Source: Ascaphus truei (taxonomy: Eukaryota; Chordata; Amphibia; Anura; Ascaphidae). Taken from it: 64,000 nt of DNA. The stretch lies in contig CM071579.1 of NCBI GenBank assembly GCA_036426205.1, positions 13,732,071 through 13,796,070 of the forward strand, written 5' to 3'. The translations under genes were made by a program, and so were the position numbers. Position 1 is the stretch's first letter. Every line of letters starts with the position of its first letter. The notes under the pieces were generated by a model, which saw only the letters and a program-made list of their open reading frames with translations, ran no database searches and was not told the origin of the DNA. Positions 43,232 through 56,290 of the stretch are shown here, one piece after another.

Positions 43232-46200
43232 GTGTAATGTATACTGGTAGAGAGAGTAGAGACAGGTTAGATGGGCAAGTTATATTCGATATGAGTACGT
43301 GTGTCCTATAAAATATATTTACAATGGTATTATATAAGCCAAATGATTGACTGACTGGTACAGTTAGGTATTATATATTCTTAGAGAATAGGACTGGAGA
43401 CATGCCAGATGGTGGTATATCTCTGATTACCTATATAACGTACCCAACAGGTAGCCACCATACAAGGGGGCATGTTAGTAATAACCAATAACCTGTAACT
43501 TGTAAAAGCCAACTGGAACGAATTAACTAGTACTGTCAGATAAGTTAACTATATTAATTTCTGACTGAGCAAAAGAGTAGTATACAGGTCATGTGGTGGT
43601 CTCTCTCTATGCCTAGAGTAGTAGATTACAATTACATGTAAAATATATTTATATATTAAAAAACACCACTACAGATAAGAGTGTATTAGACGTTAATCCA
43701 GTTGTACCCAGCTGGAACTGATTGCCTGGGTACAGATAGAATGGAGACTGGACAGCTTGTGAGGCTAAAAAAAATCATAGAATTTGAATATTACTTGTCC
43801 CAGGTAACCAAACTGAAATGGAGGAGCTACACGTGAGATGGGCACAGGGGGAGGGGAGTGTTGGGGGGGCTTCTCTCTTCTTAACACTAATTCCAGTTGT
43901 AACCCTTGCTGCCAGGCTTATAGGGAGTTTACATCGTTGTACAGTGTTGGCTACTCAGCATGGGTTACCTTGACTCAGGGTGCTGGATTCAGGTGGCTGG
44001 GCGATGAGGTAGCGGGAATGGAAATAATGGGTGCCAGGAACTTTTATAGTACATTATCAGTCTTGTATTCATGTCCCCAAGCACTCCTGCTACAACATTG
44101 TACAATTTTTCTAGTAGTTATACATGAATACTGTGCTTCCATAAGTGCCCACTCTTAACACGCAAATGGATGTGTATTGACTTAGTTGCTCTACTGGTGT
44201 CGGACCCGGCCCCATTTTGTTGCTTCGGAATAATCTGTATATTACTCCAGTTACACTAGGCCTATTACGGGAATTCTGGCTGGTCCTTTGTAATTGACAA
44301 CAGTACCTTTGGCCTGTTTGGGAACTGCCACTTCCATACAGACTGAAACAAGTTTTACTGCGGATCCGTGGCTAGAGCCGATCCGCCGGCACCCGGGAGC
44401 CCTCTTTCTGAGGCCCTCTGTGGCGTGCCACTTTCCTATCTTTGGGACCTGCTGGACTCCACTACCATTCTTCTGGGATCCTAACTTAAAGGGCACTGTC
44501 CCTCTCTACAACAAAATAAATAAAGTGGGGCCTACTATTTTATGGGTCTATCCCCATCTCCTCTCCCAGAGTTTCCTCTCCTTGTATCCTCCAAGAACCG
44601 CCTCCCCTTACTAAATACTCTCCTGTGACATCAGAATCCCTATGGTAACACTGGGTGGGGGCCAACATACCTTCTAGTAACCCTTTAGGGGGGAGGGTTA
44701 CACAGTAATCTAACCAGTCATATTCGCTGTTGTTGTTATATTAAAGGCTTTAACCTAGAACCTTAGGCAGCCTGAGGCTAGGGCACTAGAGACACTAGTG
44801 AAACTTTTCAGCACCCTGGGCAGCAACCCCCACTGTGTATCCCAGTACAGTATTGGAGACTGTCTGGCTTCACACTCTTCGAACTGTACATCTATTTTAG
44901 TTGAATTAAATGACTCCTATTCGTTTTGGTCGTGACTCCTGGCACCACTAAACTGGAGAAAAACAAAAACATTCCAATTAACATCCATCTGTAAAAGGAA
45001 AGCTCAAGCATGGGAAGGAAACCCCAGCATCCAAACACCTCCCTGCATCCTGCTACCACTGCAAAGGTGAGTTCATTCTGTCAATCAGTTTTGGTTCACT
45101 TTATCAAATGCCCAGAATAAGACAGTATGTATCCCTCTCACGTATAGTATCTGGGGGCTAGCAATCAATTAATCACATCAGCAATCAACAGCAATCGAAC
45201 TTTAACAGTGTGACTGAAAAGGGATTTCATTGTTTGCTGTAAACATTGAGCAATAATATCAAATGTATCTTATTTTACATTCAACATAATGTCTGGGATC
45301 CAGTGGAGGCTGGGAGTGACAATACATTACATCAGAAAACAATGCGTATGGCTACATTACATGAAAAATAAATAAGAATTCAGAATCCTAAGTTGCAACC
45401 CTTGTGCTAAATAGACAATCAGATTGCCCAAGTGGGATTTCTTTAGTTTTTAATTCGTTCACCACCCAGGGTACATGCGACTTAAACCTGGAAGCGGGCT
45501 TATGATATTAAAAGTAATTCAGGACGGATTACTAAATGAACTAGGCTCTCATACAGTGGCTCAATGGACTGTAAAAGGAGTTAAACTATGAGAAATAATA
45601 TTATACCTTTTTTTTACAAATTAATTACTGGACTCATTTTATGGGCCTTTTTTTACACTTTTACACTTAGCTTGGAAATGCACTTGGAAGAGAGAAATGT
45701 AAGGGGTTGGGTTACAATGATTTAGGTCCTAACCACCTGTAAGGCCATTCACATGCCTGAGAGAACAGCAAAACTAGAAGGACACATGTGCAGGTCAGAG
45801 AGCTGTTTCTGGGATTCCCCTGTCAGCACCCACCTCACATACTAACTATCAGGTGAGGGCTGCAAACAAAGCTATTCTTGCATTGATTACAGTTTATTGG
45901 CATTGGAAAATTAATTGTCTGCAACAGCAAATTGATAATAATTAACTGAGCTAATAAAAAGCTGGCTGTACAGAAAGGATTGGAAATGAACTGCATCCTG
46001 ATTATTTCCCACGGAATTATGTATTTGTATGAATTATGTGTTTATTGCAGATTACTTTTAGACTTTATATCCACCCTAAAATATAATCCAAGCAAGATTT
46101 TAGCTAGATCCTCAAATTAAGATGGGTAATGGGGGTAAACCCAGTGATGCAGGACTACACCCCATGCCCTAGTATACATTTATTTCCTTACAGACACCTT

Positions 46201-46565
46201 GTCCCCCTTTCCATGATAGGACAGGGTTTCTGCAGAACATACAAGAGGATAAAAAAAACATAATTATTATATATTTTCAGAGGAATAATATTATATGTAC
46301 CTCTGAAAATATAACCCTATTTGCTTCTTTATTTTGTGCATTGTCCGACATGTTAAGCACCAGGAAACATCTTTAAGATAGCGAATAATCATTCTATTCT
46401 GTGGGACATTAGGCTGAAGCAGATGCATCGTACAGCCCTGTTTTGGGGCATATCATTCTATTTCCTGGTGTGAAAAGCATCTCCATTGTGCTGTGCAATG
46501 TCTATGGGAGAGGAGTGAATAGGTGCTAAGGTGTAATAATAAAAGAGTGATGTGTGCTTGATAGT
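43232..46565. other. No gene recognised
   Basis: Mostly AT-rich. The stretch 44150-44700 is more GC-rich and has open frames on both strands but no known domain. A perfect 14-bp inverted repeat with a 16-nt loop (TATATTTTCAGAGG, 46270-46283 and 46300-46313) is too short to interpret. Confidence 0.45.
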
Positions 46566-47002
46566 GTGTTCGTGTTTTTGTGTGTGTGTATTAGTGTTTG
46601 TGTGTGTGTGTGAGTGTATTTGATTGTGTGAGTGTATTTGATTGTGTGTGTGTGTGTGTGTGTGTGGGCGGCGGGATTCCTGGGGGAGAGGATGGGTGGG
46701 AAGAGGGCATGGGGGGGGGGAGGGGGGTGTACCTGAGCCTGCCGACAGGAGGACACAAGCCGGAGCCGGTGGGTCAGCTGCACACGGAACCTGGATCCGG
46801 TCCTTCTCGAATCTTTTTGCGGTCTGGGCTTGCTGTATGTCAATACCTAACCGGGAAGCCCTTACCCCAAAAAGCATTTGCGGAGGGCGCACTCGCCGAT
46901 GGTGGCGGCTGGAAAAGCCGAAGTGAAGAGACAGCAGCGATCTCCTTCTCAGCAACCTCTGGCCGGGCTTCCTGACACCCCAACCCTACAACCTTCCCGG
47001 TG

Positions 47003-47062
<60 letters not shown>

Positions 47063-47105
47063 ACCACTCCCACCCCAAAAAAAACACACCCCCCCCCCCC
47101 CCCCC
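46566..47105. repeat. (GT)n, GC-rich stretch and long homopolymer C-tract
   Basis: TG-rich microsatellite at 46572-46665, then a GC-rich, CpG-containing stretch (46666-47003). Next is an uninterrupted run of about 59 C (47004-47062), a short AC-rich spacer, and a further 17 C (47089-47105). The GC-rich part has no identified coding sequence; it could be a CpG island. Confidence 0.8.
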
Positions 47106-50100
47106 TGAGTTTCTCCGCGCGATTTATAAGATGCATAAAATCACTTCAACATTAACCCTTCAATATGAAACCCAAACTCTGCCTCCGAAGAACTCCCCTC
47201 TCCACTTTGGGAAGCCCTCTCCCTTCCCCTCCTCCCCCCCCCCCCCCAAGATACATCCAGTGCCCATTACTGTCAGGGGATCCCCTCTCTGCCTCTAAAT
47301 GTGTGTACTCAACCGCAGGCCCCACTCGCATTTTTTACTTACTTACGCAATTACTTCTCACAACTTTTTTTTTGGGGGGGGGGTACAAGGGAAGGGGTAA
47401 ATAAATCAATTACCACCGGTGTGCGTCCTGCTTCCACACAAATAAAATAAACAAGTTCACCCAAAAAGTTGCGGGTCGCCTTCCCCCGGCGGCTGTGTGG
47501 TTGGCACTGGGTTTGGGCATCGCCAAGAACTGATGTTCATTTAGGAAGCGAATAAGCAAAAAACTGTCTGGAGAATGGGCGATGAGCGGCATATCACAGG
47601 GTAGCGTGTGCCATACGGAGGGTAAACTTGCCAGGAAGATGAGCTGCCAGTGCAAAGATACACAGGGGATAATACAGAAAATTAGCATTCTGTGGGGGTG
47701 CAGACGGCAGAGCAGAAGAGGGGTCGCCCCAAATAATGAGAGAGGAGAGATACCCACGGGACAACTCTGTGTTCATGGCATCCCATACACCTGCAGCTGC
47801 TTGGTGTGCAAAGTACAAATAACCCAAACTGTCAGAAAGGAGGACACGTGGAAAAGAAGAAGAGGGTGAGGCGCTGAGATCAAGGCACTCATGAAACTCC
47901 TGTACACCACCCTATGTGGGTAGGTTTTGTCTTTATAACATCTGGGGCAGGAGTTTAGCGCTTCGCATTCAGACCCAGTTAGAGACCAGTTAGAGTTGCA
48001 TCTAGTCATACTTACAATACTAATTCAGTGTTGCCCCTTAATGAAGAAGTCATCTGTTCTCCCTGAAATTCAGGCCAAATAAAAAACAATTCCCAAAACA
48101 AAAGTGCATATCGTCACTGTAACAAACAAAATAAACACTAAGCATTCCCCTCTTTAAAATAACCCAGGCATGGTCCCCTACAGTTTGACCTGATGAGAAG
48201 CAGGTGGCAAGTATTCTGCATCGTTCGCCCAGAGAACGGAAATGTCAGACCATAGGATTCTATTTTTAAAGCATACCCTCCGCACTATGTTAGACCAAAC
48301 CAGGGCAGCTACACACATGGAAAGAGTTAATGTTTCTCAAAAGATAAAAATAATTTGGGGAAGCAAGATGCACCTTTATAAAGAGGAAAAGAGCTGCTAT
48401 CAAGTGCGCAATGAAATTGCCAGAAAGCAAAAGTACGTCAGAGTTTTACTCTTCAAGCAGTACATGTAATTTTTAGATGACTTTAAAAGCATGAAAGGTC
48501 ACAATGACCCTAAACTAGTCTTTCTTTCTCTCAAACATTCTTATTACCTCTTTAATCCAGTTGCATGTAGTTTTTTGTTGGTTTTGGGGGAGGGGGGAGG
48601 GGGGGTTACCCCATTCCTAGCTTCTTCTTTGCTTGTTTTAAAATGACAGGCAGCCAAATGTGAGTTCTTAATAGGATAATATGTGATTGGTAAATAGCCT
48701 TAGAGGACAGTGCTTCCTGTTATGACTGAAGTTAGTAGATATTTTAGTGAAGGGGGGTCTGTGAGGAGGGAATGACTACATTACGTTTGTTCCTAATGCC
48801 ATATAAAGAGGAGTAACTGTTGCTCCCATTACGTACAGTACTGTTCATACAACCGTGGGGTCATCATAAGGACACAATTTTCTCTTAGGAAATCCCAGAT
48901 ACTTTTGGGTTCCTAATTAATCGAACATACCCGAAAACACCCGCACGTTTCCCTTCTTGTAACCGGCTTGATTTTAAAGCAAAGTAGAAAGTTGCAACAT
49001 CTTACTTTTGCTCTGGGTTGGTTGTTGTTTTTTTTTTTTTTTTTTAAGGACAATTGAATTGACTTGTTAATGTGAAATGTAGTAAAGTGGAGTCAAAATG
49101 TTCGAGAGAAGTGAGTCCGGATGCATTTGAGATCGTGTTGAAAGAGGGTTTGAGTGACTGATGCTGCAGCTTTTAAAAGCATGGTTCGCTTATGTCTGTT
49201 CGGTAGAATGCATTGTAACATTACCAGACACGTCACTTGTAAGGGTTCTAAACCAATGTCATTTCTTCATCATTTTATTTAATAACATTGCATTTTAAAT
49301 ATCGATCACGTGAGCCAATAGGATTAGCATAAGATACACCCATGGTAACCAAACATCAGACTTGACTTAGAAAGCAGTTCAGGTGAGAACTCTGCGGCTG
49401 CCAACCCTCAGTTATTCTCGAGCTGTTTCTCTTAATGAACATTGGGAATAATTAAGATCATGTCAAATCCTTGGAAGATAAATGTGTCCGTAAACACCTG
49501 AGATATTTTAACCCTTTAATACTTGCTGACGCTATTCTTAAGTGTAGCCATTTCCAGCAAACACACGTGGCTTCCTTTAAAAACTCTACTTGGAAACTCG
49601 GTAATTAAGATTTCTGCGGCTAACATTAAGATAGTAACCCGACTTAAAGTTAAAGATGAAGACGTTCGGTATATACCGCAGTGATGCACATATGGCCACT
49701 TATGCGTCTAATTGTCTTGTCATATCTCTGTCCAGGGAGCCCGAGTCCATCTTTAGGATGACTTTGCACATAGAGACTGGTCGTAGAAGTCCTGTTCTAT
49801 TATCCACGTGATAAACCTGCGTTGTTTCCGCTCTCTGTGTTAGTTAGAACGCTGTGCTGGACACTTTCTGCCTTTGTATACAATGTAACCAATGACAGTG
49901 TTAGATCTTCACTTGTCTTTAGACATGAGATATGATAGTTATCTGTATTCTGGATGTTTCAGGAGGGCTGTGCTGCTCCTGGGTGCCTCCTGCCCCCATC
50001 TATAAAACCAGGATTTGGAAGATGAGTGAGACAGGAGTATGGTTCACCTCTCCATCCCAGGTGAGAATCTGTGAGTTGCATGTTACAATCACTTGTTCTA

Positions 50101-50208
50101 AGCTGTTCCCTGTCTGTAAAAGTGTTACATTGTGATGTGTGCAGTGAACCTGTTGCATACGCGCACAGTCTAGGGGGCTGGTCTTGAGAACCCCTGGGCT
50201 AAGGGATG
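47106..50208. other. No gene recognised
   Basis: Mixed-composition DNA. Open frames at 47410-47870 on both strands show no known domain and no convincing splice context. A C-tract (47236-47249), a T9-G10 run near 47368 and a T-run at 49028-49045 occur. This is one of the less repetitive stretches of the window. Confidence 0.45.
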
Positions 50209-50525
50209 ATTTATCAAAGTCTGCCACCTACAAAACTGGGGCAAAAAATAGTATCACATTTACTAAAGGAACCACATTTAAATCATATAGCTTGAGTGGG
50301 GTTTTGAATATATCTGTTTTGCAGCCTGCAGACTTTGATAGGTTACAGTGGCAGCTGGTGGTGTGGATGCTGCCAGAATGGAGCAGCAAACTACACCAGA
50401 TTTATCAAGGAAAAAAGGCAATTGCTTTCAATGGGATTGCTTCCTTTAATGCTATACATCTGGAGTGGTTCCTTTGCACCTGTGAGTCTCCAAATTTGCT
50501 GTCATCAGACTTTGATACATCTAAG
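50209..50525. repeat. Foldback family F2, composite copy
   Basis: Carries the family blocks TTTATCAAAGTCTGCCACCT, AAAACTGGGGCAAAAAA, CCAGATTTATCAAGGAAAA, GCTTTCAATGGGATTGCTTC and CATCAGACTTTGATACAT, partly as inverted pairs. Probably two overlapping or nested copies. Confidence 0.7.
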
Positions 50526-51066
50526 GGGTGATGCATAAAGACAAGTTTGTTTTGATGCACTGCACCATTTGCCACGTGTGTTCATGTCCAGTTTGTAGGA
50601 GCGTTTTGGCACTATTAGAGAGTGAGGTTTAGTCCACTTCAGGCCTGGACCTCACCCGTTATTTCATCGAGAAATGTACCAGGATATGTATGAGATTCAT
50701 GAAATAAACACAGAAAACTATAACCGATAGATCATGCATGTGGCATGAGGGAAATTTGACATAGATCAGGGATAGTCCATTATGTATGTCCAGCACAAAC
50801 ACAGGTCACTACTCCAGATAAATGGGGCCCATTGCTTTTCACAAGGTTCTTCTCCTTTAACAAATGTTATTTTTGCACTGGTTTTATGCTAGTTGTAAGA
50901 GGTGTTTATAAATTATTAGTGATAATACTTGATGCTAACCCAACTCCTAAGGGGTCAACATATCAAGGAAAAGTGATGCATTTCTGGGGGCAAAAAAATG
51001 GCTCCAACAGTATCGAAGAAAAAAAATCCTAGGACATTTCCTTTGATACATCTGGTGCAATTTTAG

Positions 51067-51184
51067 TTGCACTCTATGAGAATAAAACACTTAATGGGAC
51101 TAAACAATATATCCCAGGCTGATAGCCAAAAGTGCAATAAATATTGTTTAGTCCCATTTAGTATTTTATTCTCATAGAGTGCAA
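51067..51184. repeat. Foldback with 44-bp arms
   Basis: The left arm (51067-51110) and right arm (51141-51184) pair at 42 of 44 positions around a 30-nt loop. They share TTGCACTCTATGAGAATAAA and TGGGACTAAACAATAT. It lies among F2 foldback copies but has a different sequence. Confidence 0.9.
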
Positions 51185-51861
51185 TTTTGGGTTTCTTGTC
51201 CAATTGAGGGTCTCTACCCCACTTGGATTTTTGTGTCTATGTTAACTCTACCCTATGCACCATGAGATAAGAATATTTTAATTAGAATAATTAGGAGAGC
51301 GATAAGCATTGTGTGTCTCGCAATTTTAGTTGCCCCCAGAATTGCATCAATCTGGCCTTGATACACTGTATACCCCTGAGAGTATATAGATCAGGGTAGA
51401 GGGACTTAAGAGCAGACAATTAGACATTTTATTGACCCCCCCCCCTTAACTGGTTGCAAAAAAACTTGCATGGCACAGATGAGATATCTATGCAGATACC
51501 AGTCAGCTTCTGTTGCAGTTGTCTGTCTCAGAGAGGTTGGAAGAGAGAAGGAATTTATTTCAGTCGGGATTCTGTGTATAGTGACTGATAAAAAAAAGCC
51601 TTGTTGCCTTTGTCACTATAACCAGGTTCTTTGTGTAGGCTCCAGGTGTGCTACAGATGCAAAAGTGACGCAATGCGTGTTATTTTCTCGCAGTTATGGG
51701 TGTTGTGAAACTTCTTTGCAGAAGTGAATTACTTTTTCTTGATCAAATCTAGCAAATGTTCATTACATATATGGACACGGAGCAAAATACCACAACCGGT
51801 GTACTTTTAGTGGCTCTACTTTGATAAACAAGTGTAGTGGTTTGCAGCATTTCAAAATCTG

Positions 51862-51960
51862 GTTATTTATGAAAACCTCCCAGCTGTGAAATTGGGGTAA
51901 AAAAAATCGCACTGAAAGTGTTGGTCCTTTTTCCTTTGATAAATCTGATGTCATTCTTTT
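51862..51960. repeat. Foldback family F2, partial copy
   Basis: GTTATTTATGAAAACCTCCC, AGCTGTGAAATTGGGGTAAA and TTCCTTTGATAAATCTGATG are the family's left arm and part of the centre. Confidence 0.7.
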
Positions 51961-52088
51961 GCACTGAAGTGTGTCCCCTTTTTACAGCCAGAAGACACCA
52001 GTATATAACCCCCATACAGCCTATTGCAGTGCATGCCCCTCCAGCAGTCAACAGTCTTCGCTATGAGTAGACAAGAGTTGTAAGAGTT

Positions 52089-52235
52089 TGTTTATTACAG
52101 TCTCCCAGCTTCAAAACTGGGGAAACTTGGGCAAAAAACCTTCATCAGATCCCATTGCTTTCAATGGGATTCCCTTTTTAACATATAAATCTGGTGCCAT
52201 TTTTACCCCAGGTTTTCAGCTGGGAGACTTTCATG
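52089..52235. repeat. Foldback family F2, good copy
   Basis: The outer arms CAGTCTCCCAGCTTCAAAAC and GTTTTCAGCTGGGAGACTTT face each other around CCCATTGCTTTCAATGGGAT and TAAATCTGGTGCCATTTTTA. This is the clearest copy of the family in the window. Confidence 0.85.
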
Positions 52236-52363
52236 CACAACTTCAAATGCACTCTCTCACCCCCGCACAGGAGAGGTGTGTGGGAGTGCGTGAGAAGAGG
52301 GGAAAGGGCTTTGTTTAGGGATAAGGTGGTGAAGGCTTTGAGGGCCTTGTTGATGGAGTTGAG

Positions 52364-52510
52364 GGCTTTGTGTGGGGGGGGGGGGGGGGCTTTGTGTGGG
52401 GAGGGGGGAGGGCGTTGTGTGGGGAGGGGATGAGGGCTTTGTGTGGGGAGGGGAATGAGGGTTGTGTGTGGGGAGGGGAAGGAGGGCTGTGTGTGGGGAG
52501 GGTAAAAGTG
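52364..52510. repeat. G-rich minisatellite, unit about 24 bp
   Basis: Repeats of GGGCTTTGTGTGGGGAGGGG with small changes (for example GGGTTGTGTGTGGGGAGGGG). A run of about 16 G lies at 52374-52389. It is the start of a longer GTGAGTG-rich stretch reaching about 52800. Confidence 0.8.
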
Positions 52511-52810
52511 TGGGGTTTAAGTAAGAGAAGGGGAGGTGAGTATTGTGTGTATGAGGGGTTAAGTGTGGTGTGTGGGTGGGGAGAGTGAGTGGTCTGTATG
52601 TGTGTGGAATGGTGGAAGGTGAGTGAGCTGTGAGTGTATGGAGTATGAGAGAAGTGGGATGCATGTGGAGTGTGTGATAGAGAACGGGGATGAGTGAGTG
52701 TGAGAAAGAGGGAACAGGCTGAATGTGGAGTGTGTTAAGAATAAAGGGGAGTATGGTGAATGCAAGAAGGGGTGAGTGGGGTCTAAGGAGTAGGGGTACC
52801 CCAAGATTTT

Positions 52811-53886
52811 TAAAGTCCTTCAGGGGTGGCAGGGCCCAAAAAAAGGTTGAGAATCACTGGTCTATATAGTATATTTATCTCCCCCTGTAGCCTGACCCTA
52901 TATCCCAAACTGAAACATACAGGGCAAAATAGGTTTAAAGTAAATTGATACATTGATGCGACAATAAATATGTAAAAAAAATCTTATTAGCATAATTTTA
53001 ACAGCAAACACAAAATATCTAGAAATCTACATTTTGAATCCAATTAATTGTGTCACTTGCGATTTAAAAAGGTCTCAAAATGTGTTAGAAAACCAACATT
53101 TCTATAAAATCGTTGTTTTAAGGTAAAATTATAAAGGAAATAAAATGCTGTAAACTACAGCTTATTATCTGGAATACTGTTTTAAGAGTTTTCCCCTTGT
53201 TTTCTATATTTTTGTCATTTACATTGTGCTGTTAACACTTCGCTTCCCGTGCTGCGGTACACCCATTTTTTGGTTGATACGTAGCAACCTTATTCTGCGC
53301 TAACAATGTAAACTCAGTATTCACCATTACTTAGCCCCCCTCTCCTCCCCATGTTCTCCCTAGCTGAGCGGGGGTTACCCCACTAATGTATTCTAACTAT
53401 TTAAACAGACTTTTTAGGATTTAGGGCGGGCTTAACTTGGTGGACGATTTTGACTCGGGTTCAACCATTTTTTATGACGCACAGATAGATTTTTTTCCTA
53501 GCACGTACCATTGATATATATGCGTCATGCGCCAATATACCTGACTAAAAACATTTTTGCTGCTGAAGATACTGTACACATTGTTCATGCACACAAGCAC
53601 AATACAATTTGTAATTTCCTTGAATTAAATTTATGCCAAAATCCCATTTGCGACACTTAGTACAGCGGTCCCCTGGTCTGTAACAGTGCTGTGTTCTATA
53701 CAATGAAACAGTACTAAAACAATAATAATATGCAGAACTAGTGACCAGATATCGTGTACCTTTCCTGTGTTTGATCTGGACAACAAGATGAGGCAGTTAC
53801 ATTCAGCCACTAGTTTTGGAATTATTAGATAGCTGCAGTAATGATTAGCAGACTTTTTTTTGAGTGATGCTCTATAAGTTAATTAA
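52811..53886. other. No gene recognised
   Basis: Positions 52836-52862 (AGGTTGAGAATCACTGGTCT) look like a hAT-type terminus. Otherwise AT-rich, featureless DNA. Confidence 0.4.
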
Positions 53887-54150
53887 AGTACCACATGTGA
53901 GCACATTCACGTCAGACAGGTCTGCTATGCTGCCTTTCCCCATTATCTCTTAGCATACACTGCTTCCACTGCAGCCAGGGATTCTGGGTAATGGCATGCA
54001 AATGAACCCAATGTGTTGCTTGTTGCTTCATGTCGATTTTAACCCTATAAGCTGATGCCTGCAGCATTACAAAAGCTTTTCAGCACAGCCTGGGTAGAAG
54101 AAGTGCAGAGCCAGGAAACCTACTCACAGACAGCTTTATAAATTGAAACG
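53887..54150 (+). repeat. Interspersed repeat family R1, copy 2
   Basis: Same ordered blocks and orientation as 17826-18075: CACATGTGAGCACATTCACG, TTAGCATACACTGCTTCCAC, GGGATTCTGGGTAATGGCAT and CAGCACAGCCTGGG, GAAGTGCAGAGCCAG. Confidence 0.8.
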
Positions 54151-55895
54151 TGGCATAGGGAGAAAAACGTGAGTAGAACCGGCAGAGAAAAAATAGTTTA
54201 TGCACGACGCTGGCTGCGGACACCGTCAGGCAGGAGACATTAAATTCGCTCAACTAATGCACAGTATGTAAGTATGTAAAGCGTACAGTTGTGGAAGAAC
54301 GGCTGGGCACAGCCAAAAACGAAGGGATGGAGGCAGGTAAAAATAACTGGTTATTTAATGGGCATAAGAGACAAAAAGAACAACAAGCATGAGGTCCTCT
54401 GACGCATTTCTCACCGCAAAGATAACGATAACGCGCTAAGGTGCGAAACGCGTAGTTGGTTTCTGCACCTCCGTTTTTATCCATGAATAATTCAATTCAT
54501 ATTTTTATTGGCGTTCACCTCTCAATGTATTTTTTTCTGGTACATTCACGTCTCTCTCCATGGTCCTGTACTTCACGGCATTGCACACTGAAGACTTCCC
54601 TAATGATGCACAGAGCGACTCATGAGCACGTCAGTGTATTGTGTTGTGGATATTCCACTTTTGGGCTGCTCTGTCCTCCAGGCTGTGTTGCTATATATGC
54701 ACTAGACAGTTATGACGCAGTTATTCCGGGTTACTGTGTATGGTAGCTACAGTACAAGTTATTGTTCCATTTGCATGCCCCAGGTAGGCGCTATCTTCTA
54801 CGCACAAACCTCGGCATTTTCTTGTCTGGAATTTATTCCCAGCACTAAAAAAAAGTATGGTGTCTAGGCAGCACTCAATTGGGGCAAGATATGACAAGTA
54901 AAATGTTCCTGGGGTGCATGGGACTAATGAAGGTGTTTATTCCCAGCACGAGTTCTGTGAATTATCTGTGTAGGTCCCTTATTCCTCTCACCACAATAAT
55001 CCACCCAGGACTATACATTTTTGAAACATGGAATAGGTCTGTATTCTTTTATTTTCTGCTAGTAGTTTGATGTATATTCGAAAACACAGGTAACATTTTC
55101 ATGTTCTTGTCCATTTCTAAGTAGCGTGCAGTGCTAAAAATGAAGTACAAACGTTGATCAAATATGCGTGGCATGTACTGTATGGGGGTTGTTATGTAAC
55201 TTCTTATATATGACGCATAATTAGTTGTCTGCAACGACATTGCATCACGTAGCATACACGTGATACAGTTTAAATGATAACAGAAGCGCGTGTCATTTTT
55301 ATTTCTTCACTCTTATGTTCTTTCCGTGTACGATCTGCTGTCGTTTTAGAAAGCATATGGACAAAATTCGAGAGCAGAATGGAGCAAGATTTATGGTTTT
55401 ACAAACAAGGCAACATATCTTTTTTTTTGCCCTAAGAAAGTTACAAAAGTCACTTTTTACATCCTCAGAATAACTGTATAAAATATATAACGTTTGCCAC
55501 CTTAGGTTAGAATGTAGAATTATACATTGTCACATGCTTTACATATACAAATGAGAAATAAAAATAAAGGGAGGGGAATATAGTATTGCAGCTTTAAAGC
55601 TGGATAATACATTTACTGTAATTGTGGCTTTTCAGGACAAAAGTTACATATAGATCTTTGCCGCTTCGTCACCGACAAGACTAAACTGAGTAAGGAAAAT
55701 AACTTTGGGAAGGTAAAATGTCATTGAAATTGGTATGACGAGAATAACTAATGAAACCCTGGAGAAGCACCAGAGACCTTTGTTTTTAAGACGCTGAGTA
55801 ATTAATAAAACCCCTTCATTGCTGGAAGAAATGGAGCAATTTATTTGCATTCCTCAACCACTGCAATAGTTACATACTGTACCTGTACAACACTT
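54151..55895. other. No gene recognised
   Basis: Contains GGTGCGAAACGCGTAG at 54440, a short motif that recurs in several amphibian repeats. Otherwise AT-rich, with no domain or splice pattern that I recognise. Confidence 0.4.
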
Positions 55896-56129
55896 CAATC
55901 AAGGGTTTTCAGCTCCAGTCCTCAAGAAACCCCAACAGGTCAGGTTTTGAGGATATCCCAGCTTCAGCACAGATAGCTCATTCAGTCAAAGATTGAGCCA
56001 CCTGTGCTGAAGCAGGGGCTGATTGATCTACTTGTGCTGAAGCAGGGACTGATTGAGCCACCTGTGCTGAAGTGGGACATCCTTAAAACCTGACCTGTTG
56101 GGAGGTCTTGAAACCCCCCCCCCCCCCCC
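55896..56129. repeat. Palindromic MITE with internally duplicated segment
   Basis: Left arm CAGCTCCAGTCCTCAAG; the centre contains three successive CTTGTGCTGAAGCAGGGACT-like units (about 55998, 56031 and 56061) where reference copies have one. The right arm ends at GGAGGTCTTGAAA followed by an 18-20-nt C-tract. Confidence 0.85.
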
Positions 56130-56139
56130 CGACTTAAGT

Positions 56140-56290
56140 GGTCCTAAAGTCTTCCAGCTGCAAAACGAGTGCAACCAAATCATGCCAAATTACATCACAG
56201 GAAAAAATCAACACTGCTCATTGTCTGTGATAAACCCAGTGCACCTTTTCGCTCTCATTTTGCCCCAGTTTTGCAGCTGCGAGACTTTGA
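56140..56290. repeat. Foldback family F2, copy
   Basis: AAAGTCTTCCAGCTGCAAAA on the left faces TTGCCCCAGTTTTGCAGCTG and CGAGACTTTGAACAAA on the right. The centre is degraded. Confidence 0.75.

Noticed and set aside
46270..46313. Perfect 14-bp inverted repeat resembling a terminator or operator
   Set aside because: Bacterial-type sites have no meaning in this vertebrate context; at this size it is not significant in 64 kb.
47410..47869. Overlapping frames of 115 and 95 codons next to the GC-rich stretch
   Set aside because: Suggested a gene start near a CpG-rich region, but there is no domain, no conserved splice pattern and no coding bias that I can see.
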